The notes under the pieces were generated by a model. It did not search any database and was not told where the DNA came from. It saw only the letters and a program-made list of their open reading frames with translations. A program made the position numbers and the translations under genes. Source: Enterococcus cecorum DSM 20682 = ATCC 43198 (lineage in GTDB: Bacteria > Bacillota > Bacilli > Lactobacillales > Enterococcaceae). Taken from it: DNA of 64,000 nucleotides. The first letter of the stretch is position 1; every line of letters starts with the position of its first letter. Positions 54,171 to 63,393 of the stretch are shown in pieces. The stretch covers positions 497,501 through 561,500 of the forward strand of contig NZ_ASWI01000003.1 of NCBI RefSeq assembly GCF_000407565.1, in the 5' to 3' direction.

Positions 54171-54290
54171 TTTACTAACCTTATGAGTTTGTTATAATGT
54201 ATACGGTAAATGAATGCAATAGTTTTTAACAAAAAAATATTTTACTCATACCATCGCCCTAGACCAACAAGCTAGAGTGATGGTTTTGCT
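54171..54290 (+). ncRNA. Candidate second small RNA beside the toxin locus
   Basis: TTTACT (54171-54176), spacer 17 and TATAAT (54194-54199) form a good plus-strand promoter. A 12-position stem (54251-54262 with 54272-54283, one mismatch) followed by TTTT would end an RNA of about 80 bases starting near 54206. No reading frame lies inside. It overlaps the toxin promoter in antisense. The rest of the gap to menB is A+T-rich and holds the men promoter. Confidence 0.4.
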
Positions 54291-54410
54291 TATTTATTTT
54301 GAAATTGTAAAAACTTAGATATATCAAGAGTTCAATTGCGCTTATTTATTATTGTTTTTTATCAAATCAATTTCTAAGGGTTATCTCAAGCGTATTTTAC
54401 TAATTTTGTG

Positions 54411-54416
54411 TATACT
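54411..54416 (+). promoter_or_regulatory. -10 box of the men operon
   Basis: TGTGTATACT places TATACT at 54411-54416, about 70 bases before menB, with an extended -10-like TG. No good -35 is seen. Confidence 0.4.
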
Positions 54417-54485
54417 TTAAAAGAGGTGTTTTGTAAAATTTTAGCAAAACACGATGATTAACAATGATTTAAAGGAAGTGTCTGT

Positions 54486-55301
54486 ATGCGCGAGTGGAAA
54501 ACAATTAAAGAGTATGATGAGATTTTATTTGAACAGTTTGAAAAAATAGCCAAAATTACGATTAACCGTCCACATGTTCATAATGCTTTTACGCCAAAAA
54601 CAGTGGCTGAAATGATTGAAGCTTTCAGTATTTGTCGTGATCGTAGTGATATCGGTGTCATTTTATTAACTGGGGCAGGGGATTTAGCCTTTTGTTCTGG
54701 TGGAGACCAAAAAGTTCGCGGCCATGGCGGATATGTTGGCGAAGATCAAATTCCACGTTTGAATGTTTTAGATTTACAACGTTTAATTCGCATTATTCCA
54801 AAACCAGTGATTGCGATGGTCAAAGGCTGGTCGATTGGTGGCGGAAATGTATTGCAACTTGTTTGTGATTTAACCATTGCCGGTGAAAATGCTAAATTTG
54901 GTCAAACAGGTCCGAATGTCGGTAGTTTTGATGGTGGCTATGGTTCTGGTTACTTAGCACGCGTGATTGGTCATAAAAAAGCCAAAGAAGTTTGGTTTAT
55001 GACGCGTCAATATACGGCCCAAGAAGCATTAGAGATGAATTGGATTAATAAAGTTGTGCCCGTTGATCAAGTAGAAGACGAAGCGATAAGTTGGGCGCAA
55101 GAAATGTTGAAGAAGAGTCCACTCGCTTTACGTATGATTAAAGCAGCGATGAATGCGGACACAGATGGTTTAGCGGGCATTCAACAATTAGCAGGCGATG
55201 CGACATTACTATACTACACGATGGATGAAGCCAAAGAAGGTCGTGATGCCTTTAAAGAAAAACGAGAACCAAACTTTGACCAATTTCCAAAATTCCCATA
55301 A
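54486..55301 (+). CDS. menB: 1,4-Dihydroxy-2-naphthoyl-CoA synthase
   Basis: A 271-residue crotonase-fold enzyme with family tracts [49 protein letters not shown] and [18 protein letters not shown]. It closes the second ring of o-succinylbenzoyl-CoA to give DHNA-CoA. It is the first gene of the men operon, with AAAGGAAG before the ATG. Its end overlaps menE. Confidence 0.96.
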   Translation: MREWKTIKEYDEILFEQFEKIAKITINRPHVHNAFTPKTVAEMIEAFSICRDRSDIGVILLTGAGDLAFCSGGDQKVRGHGGYVGEDQIPRLNVLDLQRLIRIIPKPVIAMVKGWSIGGGNVLQLVCDLTIAGENAKFGQTGPNVGSFDGGYGSGYLARVIGHKKAKEVWFMTRQYTAQEALEMNWINKVVPVDQVEDEAISWAQEMLKKSPLALRMIKAAMNADTDGLAGIQQLAGDATLLYYTMDEAKEGRDAFKEKREPNFDQFPKFP

Positions 55302-56763
55302 AAAATATGCTAGCTGGTTGACTCAACAAGCCGTGCTTCATCCTGAGCGGCCAGCTTTTTTCTATGAAGAGCAAGTCCACACTTTCTCTGAGTTACAGCA
55401 AATGGTCCAAAGCTATGCATATGATTATCAGCAAAAATTACCTATAGATAGTACGATTGTGGCGGTATATGGCAAGAGCTCCCCAGCGTTTATCTATACG
55501 GTTTTGGCTTTGTGGGAGCTTGGGGTGACGGTCCAGTTTTTAAATATGCGTTTGACTGAGAGTGAATGTCGTGTACAGTTACTAGATAGTCAAGCTCAGG
55601 CGCTGATTGTCACTGACCAGAAATTGGCTGTTACATTTGCCCCTTGTGCGTTGATTCAAGCACCAAAGACTCAAGAACTTCAGCCTGTCAAAAAAGAAGA
55701 CTGGTTCGACTTAGGCTATCAAACCAATCAGGTCGCAAGCATTATGTATACTTCTGGGACGACCGGCAAGGCTAAGGGGGTGCGCCAAACATTTGGTAAC
55801 CACCAAGCAAGTGCCATCGCTACTAAAAAAAGCTTATCGTTGACAGCGGATGATTGTTGGCTAAATGTTATGCCACTTTATCATATTAGTGGGCTGTCGA
55901 TTTTTTTGCGTAGTTTAGTGATTGGCTTGAGTGTCCGTTTGTTGCCTAAGTATGCTGCCGAGCAAGTGCATCACTGGTTGAAGACGGGGCAAGTCACTGT
56001 AGTTTCTGTTGTGACGAAGATGTTACAAGATTTATTAATCCTGACTAAAGAAAGTTATCCCGCTAGTTTGAAAGGCATCTTACTGGGTGGTGGACCGGTG
56101 CGTGCAGAAGTTTTGGAAAAATGTCTCGCCTATCAATTGCCAGTGATGCAATCTTATGGGATGACGGAGACCTGTTCACAAATATTTGCCTTGCCTTTTG
56201 ATTATTCTTTAGCAAAACTCGGCTCAGCAGGACTGCCTTTACAGGATGTGCAGTGTAAAATTAAGCCGCTGAGTGAAAAAGAAGCAATTGGCGAAATTTT
56301 AGTGAAAGGACCAAGTATTACACCGGGGTATTTGCACGGATTGGCTAAAGAGCGATTTGATAAAGAAGGTTATTTTCATACGGGCGATTTAGGCTATCTG
56401 GATGAAGATGGCTTTTTGTTTGTGAAGAGTCGCTTAGGAGAGTTAATCATTTCTGGTGGCGAAAATATTTATCCCAAAGAAATTGAGGACTGCCTATCAC
56501 GACATCCGCAAATCCAAGAAGTCGCTGTAGTAGGAGAAGCAAATGAAAAATGGGGGCATGTCCCGGTTGCTTATCTTAAAATAGCTTCTGATGATTTTGA
56601 TTTAGCCCAGTTACAAATATTATTAAAAACATTAGCTAAGTATAAACACCCGTACACCTATTATGTGTTGGCAGATTTCCCAAAAACTGCAAGTGGTAAA
56701 ATCCAAAAGTATCAATTATCTCAAATAGAAAGAGTGAAAGTATTCGATGCAAACTTTCAATAA
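55246..56763 (+). CDS. menE: o-Succinylbenzoate-CoA ligase
   Basis: An AMP-binding enzyme of about 505 residues: [15 protein letters not shown] (P-loop), [26 protein letters not shown] and [11 protein letters not shown] with the C-terminal lysine. It activates o-succinylbenzoate and joins it to CoA, making the MenB substrate. The frame opens at 55198 inside menB; ATG 55246 has AAGAAGG 5 bases upstream and is chosen, but TTG 55276 or 55318 would start nearer the conserved [15 protein letters not shown]. The start is uncertain. Confidence 0.9.
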   Translation: MPLKKNENQTLTNFQNSHKKYASWLTQQAVLHPERPAFFYEEQVHTFSELQQMVQSYAYDYQQKLPIDSTIVAVYGKSSPAFIYTVLALWELGVTVQFLNMRLTESECRVQLLDSQAQALIVTDQKLAVTFAPCALIQAPKTQELQPVKKEDWFDLGYQTNQVASIMYTSGTTGKAKGVRQTFGNHQASAIATKKSLSLTADDCWLNVMPLYHISGLSIFLRSLVIGLSVRLLPKYAAEQVHHWLKTGQVTVVSVVTKMLQDLLILTKESYPASLKGILLGGGPVRAEVLEKCLAYQLPVMQSYGMTETCSQIFALPFDYSLAKLGSAGLPLQDVQCKIKPLSEKEAIGEILVKGPSITPGYLHGLAKERFDKEGYFHTGDLGYLDEDGFLFVKSRLGELIISGGENIYPKEIEDCLSRHPQIQEVAVVGEANEKWGHVPVAYLKIASDDFDLAQLQILLKTLAKYKHPYTYYVLADFPKTASGKIQKYQLSQIERVKVFDANFQ

Positions 56764-58084
56764 TACGATGCAGCAAAAAATATATGTCTGGCAAGAAGCA
56801 ATCCCGAAATTTTCTGCCTTGTCGGTATTTGCGGCGGCGAAAAATAGTGGTTTACAGGCACAATTTTGGCAAACTCCAGAAGATGAAGTGCGTTTAGGCC
56901 TAGGGAAAGTGGCTGAGTGGTTTGGCTTAGATTTTGCACAAGTCCAAGCATTAAAAGATAAGCTTCAAATCAGTGTGGAAGAAGTGAACGTGATTGATCG
57001 TCAACCATTGGCTTTATTCGGGGCTTTTGCGTTTGATTCTCAGCATACGGGCGAAAGTATCTGGCAAGAGTTGGCCCAAGGATATTTTATCTTACCTGAA
57101 ATCATTTTGACGGAGCAATTATTAAGTATTTTGGTACTTGCTGAAACCAAAGCACAGGCACAAGCAAAGTATCAACAGTTAAAACAACAAGTTCAAGCAT
57201 TTTTAGCAGCAGATCAAGACTGGCACGTACACTCTGCTTTATCTGCCAATGCGGAATTTAACTATTTAGCCAAAGAAGCATGGACACATTTAGCTCAACA
57301 AACGATTCAGATGTTAAAGTCTAGCCAAATCTTAAATAAAGTCGTTTTGGCACGTAAAATGGCCTTTCATGCGACAGAGTTAGTCCCAGGTCAGTTGATG
57401 GCAAACTTAGTCGCTTTGCAAAAAAATACGTATCGCTTTTATTTAGATGGACCAACGCGCCACTTTTTTGGTGCCACACCTGAAAGATTATTGAAAGCAA
57501 CGGCTAGCAAGTATCTGACGGCCAGTGTTGCTGGGACGATTCGCCGTGGTCAAACGCCTGAAGAAGATGTGCAATTAGCCAACCTTTTATTGAATGATGC
57601 GAAAAATACCAAAGAACACCAAATTGTTGTTGAAGCGATTCAAGGAAAATTAGCCCCTTTTGTAAATGGAAAAGTCGCATTAGGCCCAAGACAAATTTTA
57701 AAAAATGAGCAAGTGCAACATATCTTTTTAACATTAACTGGTCAACGACAAGAGAAAAGTCGCTTTTTAGAGGTGATTGAAAATCTTCATCCAACCCCAG
57801 CTTTAGGTGGTAATCCCAAAGAAGCGGCCCTTACTTACTTACAAGCAAATGAAAACTTGGATCGCGGATTGTATGGCGCACCAATTGGTTTTTATCGGTT
57901 GTTTGAAGATAGTGGTGAATTTGTCGTAGGGATTCGCTCGGGAGTCTATGGACAAGAGGAGGCAATCTATGGCGAATGTTTTGCTGGCTGTGGGATTGTC
58001 CAAGATTCTAATGCGGAGGAAGAATTTGAAGAAACCAAACTAAAATTTGAACCAATGAAACGGGGGTTATTAGGCCTTGAATAA
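56747..58084 (+). CDS. menF: Isochorismate synthase
   Basis: A 445-residue chorismate-utilising enzyme. The C-terminal catalytic half has KVVLARKMAF, FFGATPERLL, AGTIRRGQTPEED, HPTPALGGNPKEAAL and YGECFAGCGIV. It converts chorismate to isochorismate, the first committed step. It overlaps menE by 17 bases and menD by 8, indicating translational coupling. Confidence 0.94.
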   Translation: MQTFNNTMQQKIYVWQEAIPKFSALSVFAAAKNSGLQAQFWQTPEDEVRLGLGKVAEWFGLDFAQVQALKDKLQISVEEVNVIDRQPLALFGAFAFDSQHTGESIWQELAQGYFILPEIILTEQLLSILVLAETKAQAQAKYQQLKQQVQAFLAADQDWHVHSALSANAEFNYLAKEAWTHLAQQTIQMLKSSQILNKVVLARKMAFHATELVPGQLMANLVALQKNTYRFYLDGPTRHFFGATPERLLKATASKYLTASVAGTIRRGQTPEEDVQLANLLLNDAKNTKEHQIVVEAIQGKLAPFVNGKVALGPRQILKNEQVQHIFLTLTGQRQEKSRFLEVIENLHPTPALGGNPKEAALTYLQANENLDRGLYGAPIGFYRLFEDSGEFVVGIRSGVYGQEEAIYGECFAGCGIVQDSNAEEEFEETKLKFEPMKRGLLGLE

Positions 58085-59771
58085 GCAACAAGAAATGACT
58101 AGCTATTTGCGCCATTTAATTGCTGGATTAAAACAAGGTGGGGTGCGTCAAGTTGTGATTAGTCCGGGTTCACGCTCGACACCGTTAGCTCTATTAGTCA
58201 AACGCGAGTCAGATTTGCAATATTTTGTCGCGGTTGATGAGCGTTCGGCTGGCTTTTTAGCGCTAGGATTAGCCAAAAGTAGTCAGCAGCCAGTCGCTTT
58301 ACTCTGTACTTCAGGGACCGCTGCGGCAAACTTTTATCCAGCGATTTGTGAGGCTGAAGCGAGCAATGTGCCTTTAGTCGTCTTAACCAGCGACCGGCCA
58401 CCTGAATTAAGAAATATTGGGGCCCCACAAACGATGTCGCAAAATCAGTTATATGCCGATCATGTGAAATTTTTTGTGGAGCTGGCTTTACCTGAAAGCA
58501 CGCCGCTCATGTTGCGCTATAGTTTTTGGCAAGGATTCCAATTAGCGACAAGGGCGATGCATGATGTTAAAGGTGTCGTGCATGCCAATATTCCTTTAAG
58601 AGAGCCGTTATTACCTGATTTAACACAAAACACCCCGATTGACTTAAGTCTTGCACAAACGTCCACACAAAACTTGATTGCCCAAGGTTGGTTTCAGAAA
58701 AAAGGGCTCATTGTGTTAGGAAGTGAACGTAGCTTAGTAGAAGCGCAACTTGCTTTAACTTTAGCAAATCATCTAGGTTGGCCGATTGTGGGTGATCCGT
58801 TAAGTCAATTAGCTAGTTGCGATGGAGAGACGCAAAATTATGTTAAACAAGCTGATGTAATTTTTGAAGAGACGCGTGATTTACCTGAAGTTGAGGTGAT
58901 TTTACGTTTTGGTAAGGTACCGGTGACAAAAAATGTGATGTTTTACTTGCGTGATAGTTTGGCAGTACAAATCTTGGTCGATGAGACGCAACAATGGCCT
59001 GATTATCTGTATCGCAGTCAGTATCTCGTCGCTGAATCACTAACAAAAGTGGCCAAACAAATTCTTCAAAGTACACCAAAAAGTGACCAGCCTTATTTGC
59101 AAGCTTGGCAAAATCTGCAAAAACTAGCGAGTCAAGCCATTGATGAAACGAGTGAGCAGTTTGCCTTTCATGAGAGTCAACTGGCTATGATTTTGATGAA
59201 AACGTTAGCGCGTGGCGAACAGCTTTTTGTCGCAAATAGTAATGCGATTCGTTTGGTGGATCGCTTATCAGGTGTTAGTGAGAATAGCTTTCAAATTTTT
59301 GGCAATCGTGGTGTCAATGGCATTGATGGGATTTTGTCAACGGTTGCGGGGCTAGCGATGCAAACGAAAGCACGCACGTATTTATTGGTTGGAGATTTGA
59401 CACTTTTCCATGACATGAATGGGCTACAATTATTGAAATCTTACCATCTCCCGGTGACGATTCTCCTATTAAATAATAATGCTGGCGGGATTTTCTCTTT
59501 TTTGAGTCAGCGTAGTTTAACAGCAGATGACTTTGATCCTTTGTTTGCGACCCCACTTGATTTAGATTTCGCCCAAGTAGCTAAGACCTATGAATTAGCT
59601 TATCAAAAAGTTGAGAGTGAAGCGGACTTTGAACAAGCGATTGCCACTTCACGCAAACTGACTGGTGCAAACTTGATTGAGTTAACGAGTCAAGCCCAAG
59701 TGCCTGTTGATTTTTGGCAAGCGGTGTTAAGTAACTTCAAGGAAAAGAGGATGAAAGGATGCCAGTTGTAA
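58077..59771 (+). CDS. menD: SEPHCHC synthase MenD
   Basis: A 564-residue thiamine-diphosphate enzyme: VVISPGSRSTPLALL and CTSGTAAANFYPAICEAE in the N-terminal domain, and GDLTLFHDMNGL with NNNAGGIFSFL as the cofactor motif at the C-terminal side. It joins 2-oxoglutarate to isochorismate. The frame starts at TTG 58077, overlapping menF by 8 bases; ATG 58095 is a less likely alternative. Confidence 0.95.
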   Translation: MNKQQEMTSYLRHLIAGLKQGGVRQVVISPGSRSTPLALLVKRESDLQYFVAVDERSAGFLALGLAKSSQQPVALLCTSGTAAANFYPAICEAEASNVPLVVLTSDRPPELRNIGAPQTMSQNQLYADHVKFFVELALPESTPLMLRYSFWQGFQLATRAMHDVKGVVHANIPLREPLLPDLTQNTPIDLSLAQTSTQNLIAQGWFQKKGLIVLGSERSLVEAQLALTLANHLGWPIVGDPLSQLASCDGETQNYVKQADVIFEETRDLPEVEVILRFGKVPVTKNVMFYLRDSLAVQILVDETQQWPDYLYRSQYLVAESLTKVAKQILQSTPKSDQPYLQAWQNLQKLASQAIDETSEQFAFHESQLAMILMKTLARGEQLFVANSNAIRLVDRLSGVSENSFQIFGNRGVNGIDGILSTVAGLAMQTKARTYLLVGDLTLFHDMNGLQLLKSYHLPVTILLLNNNAGGIFSFLSQRSLTADDFDPLFATPLDLDFAQVAKTYELAYQKVESEADFEQAIATSRKLTGANLIELTSQAQVPVDFWQAVLSNFKEKRMKGCQL

Positions 59772-60589
59772 GGGCCAATCAAGTTCGCTTTCATTATGAA
59801 TATATCGGTTCCTTTCAAGAAGGTGTGCCTACGTTAGTCTGTCTGCATGGCTTTACAGGGACTCTACATACCTTTGATTTTTTGGCTAACCAATTACCTG
59901 GCGTGAATATTTTAGCACTAGATTTAATTGGTCATGGTCAAACGAGTGTGCATGTCCCTATTGTGCATTACACGATGAGTCAGGTCGTAAAAGATGTACG
60001 TGCTTTTTTGGAAAAATTAGGCTTAACTGAGTGCTTCCTTTTTGGCTATTCGATGGGTGGACGTGTGGCTTTGGCTTTTGCGACAACTTTTCCAAAAATG
60101 GTCCTAGGCTTGATTTTAGAAAGTAGTACAGCAGGTATAAAAGAGGCAGTGTTGCGAGCAAACCGGCGAAAACAAGACCAAAAATGGATTCACTTGTTAA
60201 GAGAAGAGGGGCTTAAGGATTTTGTGCAGCAATGGCAGGAAGTCCCATTATTTGCCTCTCAAAAATCCTTACCACAAGCTGTGCAAAAACGTGTCTATCA
60301 AGAGCGAATGAGCCAAAATCGTTGGGGGTTAGCCAATAGTTTAGCGCATATGGGGACTGGTGCGCAGCAAAACTATTGGTCACAGTTGGCGAAAACGGAG
60401 ATGCCACTATTATATTTAGCGGGTGAATTCGATGCGAAATTTTGTCAGATTGGTCAAGAAATGGTACACTTATGGCAAAATCAAGCACAGTTGGAAGTCA
60501 TTAGCAGTGCGGGTCATTGTATCCATCTGGAAAATCCCAAAGCCGTGGTGGAAAATATCAAAAAGTTTGTGGAAAATGGTAAATCATGA
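59759..60589 (+). CDS. menH: SHCHC synthase MenH
   Basis: A 276-residue alpha/beta hydrolase with the nucleophile S98 in FGYSMGGRVAL, the acid in AGEFDAKF and the histidine in AGHCIHLENP. MenH eliminates pyruvate from SEPHCHC. It overlaps menD by 13 bases, has a GAAAGG site before ATG 59759, and ends in a 4-base overlap with menC. Confidence 0.92.
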   Translation: MPVVRANQVRFHYEYIGSFQEGVPTLVCLHGFTGTLHTFDFLANQLPGVNILALDLIGHGQTSVHVPIVHYTMSQVVKDVRAFLEKLGLTECFLFGYSMGGRVALAFATTFPKMVLGLILESSTAGIKEAVLRANRRKQDQKWIHLLREEGLKDFVQQWQEVPLFASQKSLPQAVQKRVYQERMSQNRWGLANSLAHMGTGAQQNYWSQLAKTEMPLLYLAGEFDAKFCQIGQEMVHLWQNQAQLEVISSAGHCIHLENPKAVVENIKKFVENGKS

Positions 60590-61695
60590 TGAAAATTTCA
60601 AATATTACGTTATATCATATTCAAATCCCTTTTAAACAAGCGATTCAAACAAGTTACGGACAATTAACGCATAAAGAATGTGTCGTGCTTACTTTACAAT
60701 CTGATCAAGGATTAGTGGGTTTGGGAGAATTAACTGCCTTGCCACATCCGGATTATGTCCAGGAGTTTTTAGCAGGAGAATTATTGGTTTTAAAACGCTA
60801 TTTATTGCCATTATTAGCCAATCAAGACCTCACACCGCAATCGTTTATGCAAAAAGCCGCAAAGATTCGTGGTCATCAGATGGCAAAAGCGGCGATTGAG
60901 ATGGCCTTATGGGATCTATATGCAAAGTTACAAGAGAAATCGCTTTCGTACTTTTTGCCACCAACTTTAAGCACGGCTCAGGTAGGTATTAGTTTTGGTA
61001 TCCAGAACTCGCCCCAAGCCTTATTAGCTAAGGTCGATCAAGCAGTCTTGCAAGGCTATCAGCGAGTAAAAGTCAAGATAGCCCCAGATAAGGATTATGA
61101 TTATTTAGCGCCTATTCGGCAAAAATATCCCAATCTATGCTTAATGGCCGACGCAAATGCGAGTTATACTTTGGCACAAACTACTACTTTCAAACGACTA
61201 GATGAACTAGGTTTGGCGATGATTGAACAACCTTTGCGTGTTAGTGATTTTGTTGAACATGCCAAATTGCAACAACAGATTTCAACACCTATCTGTTTGG
61301 ATGAAAATATCTGTCAAATGGACGATTTAAAGACAATGACTGCCCTTCATAGTGGCCAAGTGATTAATTTAAAATTGCCACGTGTCGGTGGATTGATTCC
61401 AGCTTTAGAAATGCTAGAATACTCCAAAGCACATCAAGTAAAAGCTTGGATCGGTGGAATGTATGAAGCAGGGATTGCCCGAGCGTTTCATCTGCATGTT
61501 GCAAGCATCAAAGGGCTAGATTTTCCAGCCGATTTAAGTGCCACCGTGCATTATTTTGAACAAGACATCATTTCCCAAACATTTGTAGTAGAAAATGGTG
61601 AGATTCGCGTGCCTAGAGGGAGAGGAATCGGCGTATCACTAGACCAACAGGCACTAACAAAATTCACTTTAAATAAATTTTCACAAAAAATCTAG
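60586..61695 (+). CDS. menC: o-Succinylbenzoate synthase
   Basis: A 369-residue enolase-superfamily enzyme with the KxK motif (RVKVKIAPD), metal ligands in LMADANASY, MIEQPL and CLDENI, and the second catalytic lysine in INLKLPRVGG. It dehydrates SHCHC to o-succinylbenzoate, the MenE substrate. The overlap with menH makes it the last of six coupled genes. ATG 60589 is an equally possible start. No terminator is evident before the next gene. Confidence 0.94.
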   Translation: MMKISNITLYHIQIPFKQAIQTSYGQLTHKECVVLTLQSDQGLVGLGELTALPHPDYVQEFLAGELLVLKRYLLPLLANQDLTPQSFMQKAAKIRGHQMAKAAIEMALWDLYAKLQEKSLSYFLPPTLSTAQVGISFGIQNSPQALLAKVDQAVLQGYQRVKVKIAPDKDYDYLAPIRQKYPNLCLMADANASYTLAQTTTFKRLDELGLAMIEQPLRVSDFVEHAKLQQQISTPICLDENICQMDDLKTMTALHSGQVINLKLPRVGGLIPALEMLEYSKAHQVKAWIGGMYEAGIARAFHLHVASIKGLDFPADLSATVHYFEQDIISQTFVVENGEIRVPRGRGIGVSLDQQALTKFTLNKFSQKI

Positions 61696-61818
61696 CTAGT
61701 TTTTATTGGAAGTGTTATCATGTAAAAGTGTGAGAGAATCTTACATTGTCACAACGGATTTTGAAGCGAGTAGGTTTTACCACTTTAGAGTTCAAATTTT
61801 TTTGTTGAGGTGAAAGTA

Positions 61819-63345
61819 ATGGATGCAACAGCGTATCAACCACTTAATTTATATACCAATTATCAACAAGCAGCACAAAATTATCCAACAACGCCTATTC
61901 TGTTGGATGAAGTATTACCGGCTTTTCCGGAACTAGGCTTAGAAACTAATTATCAAATCAGTCACGAAATCATTGTGGAACGTGCTTGTCAATTAGCAAC
62001 TTTGGGAATTAAGGCACGCGATAAGGTGATTATGTACAAGAGTCCCAAATTCGATACTTATTTATTAGCGGTGGCTGCGTCTTATCTAGGTGCGGTTCCG
62101 GTGATGATTTCTTATCATTTTCCAACTGAAACCATGGAAGTATTCGTGGATCGTTTAGAAAAGCCATTTATTATTTATGATGACGAAACCAAAGAACGCG
62201 TACTTGCCATTAAGAATTTAGGCGATGAACGTAAAATCGAAGTGGCCCAACTTTTAGCTAGCGATACAACTCCTGTGGAACAAGTTAGCCTAGATCCTGA
62301 TGAAATTGCTTATATGACGCATACTTCAGGAACGACTGGGATTCCAAAATTAATTTGTCATTCTTATCATTCGATGGGTTGGCGTACGGTTTGGCAAAGA
62401 ACGGTCTTTACGAAGATTGCAGAGAAAAAATTGGTGGCTTTTCATATTTCTCCTGTTCATTCACGGTTTAATATTGGTGTGTCTTCATTGATGGCGATGG
62501 CTTTTCCAATGATGCCACTAGCTACATCGGATGGTGAGAAAGTAGCTCATCTTTTGGCTAAATATCAGCCAATCGCGCTAGAAACCCATCCAAATAATTT
62601 TGTGCAATGGAGTTTTACCGCTGCGAAACAACCAGAAAGTTTTGCTAGTATTCGTTATTATCATTCGACTTTTGATGCTATTAACAATAAGACCATGCAT
62701 ACTTTCTTAAAAGCGAGTGAAAAGCAAGATCCAATCTTCTTACAAGTCTATGGTCAAAGTGAATGTGGACCAATGATTCTAAAAGCGCATACACTTGCGA
62801 CCTTACCAACGGATAATGCCCGTGACATGGGGGTAGGTTTAGGTGAGTTAACCAAAGCGCGCATTGCAGATGAAAAAGGCAATGTGCTACCAGCGAATCA
62901 AGATGGTCATATTCATTTCTTATCAAAAGGTCGTGCTTTGACTTATTATAAAGAAGATCAACGCTTTAAAGATAATGTTTACGGTGCTTGGTGGGATTCT
63001 GGTGATTATGGTTGCATGAATGAACAAGGCCATTTATATCTGAAAGATCGTCAAGTAGATTTAATCGAAAATATTGATAGTAACTTAGCTTTAGAAGACT
63101 TCTTATTAGACCATTTAGATTTCTTATCAGAAGTCGTGATGGTGCGCGATAAAGAAGGACATGCCCAACCAGTGATTGCCTTAGCGCCAGATTGCGAAAT
63201 GGACTGGGATGCTTGGTGGCAACAAGTAGAAGATCTACCTCATCTAAATGCGCCAATTATTCGCGATTTTGATGATATTCCACGAACAGCTACGATGAAA
63301 GTCCGTCGTTTGTATATTGAAGAATTACTAAAAAATGAAGGATAA
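61819..63345 (+). CDS. AMP-binding acyl-CoA synthetase-like enzyme of unknown substrate
   Basis: A 508-residue adenylate-forming enzyme with YMTHTSGTTGIPKL, QVYGQSECGPM and WWDSGDYGCMNEQGHLYLKDR (variant of the TGD motif), and the end DDIPRTATMKVRRLY with a possible catalytic lysine. It differs from the menE product and is probably a carboxylic acid-CoA ligase or a related adenylating enzyme. The frame opens at GTG 61810, but GAGGTGA precedes ATG 61819. It lies 123 bases after menC with its own space for a promoter; a link to menaquinone is not shown. Confidence 0.8.
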   Translation: MDATAYQPLNLYTNYQQAAQNYPTTPILLDEVLPAFPELGLETNYQISHEIIVERACQLATLGIKARDKVIMYKSPKFDTYLLAVAASYLGAVPVMISYHFPTETMEVFVDRLEKPFIIYDDETKERVLAIKNLGDERKIEVAQLLASDTTPVEQVSLDPDEIAYMTHTSGTTGIPKLICHSYHSMGWRTVWQRTVFTKIAEKKLVAFHISPVHSRFNIGVSSLMAMAFPMMPLATSDGEKVAHLLAKYQPIALETHPNNFVQWSFTAAKQPESFASIRYYHSTFDAINNKTMHTFLKASEKQDPIFLQVYGQSECGPMILKAHTLATLPTDNARDMGVGLGELTKARIADEKGNVLPANQDGHIHFLSKGRALTYYKEDQRFKDNVYGAWWDSGDYGCMNEQGHLYLKDRQVDLIENIDSNLALEDFLLDHLDFLSEVVMVRDKEGHAQPVIALAPDCEMDWDAWWQQVEDLPHLNAPIIRDFDDIPRTATMKVRRLYIEELLKNEG

Positions 63346-63347
63346 TC

Positions 63348-63393
63348 AAAATCCCCCAGATAGAGCATTCCGCTGTTATCTGGGGATTTTTTT
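63348..63393. terminator. Bidirectional terminator before the LacI-type gene
   Basis: A stem of about 14 bp around CCCCAGATA (63354-63362) and TATCTGGGG (63377-63385), with one bulged C, flanked by A and T runs, between convergent genes. Confidence 0.88.
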
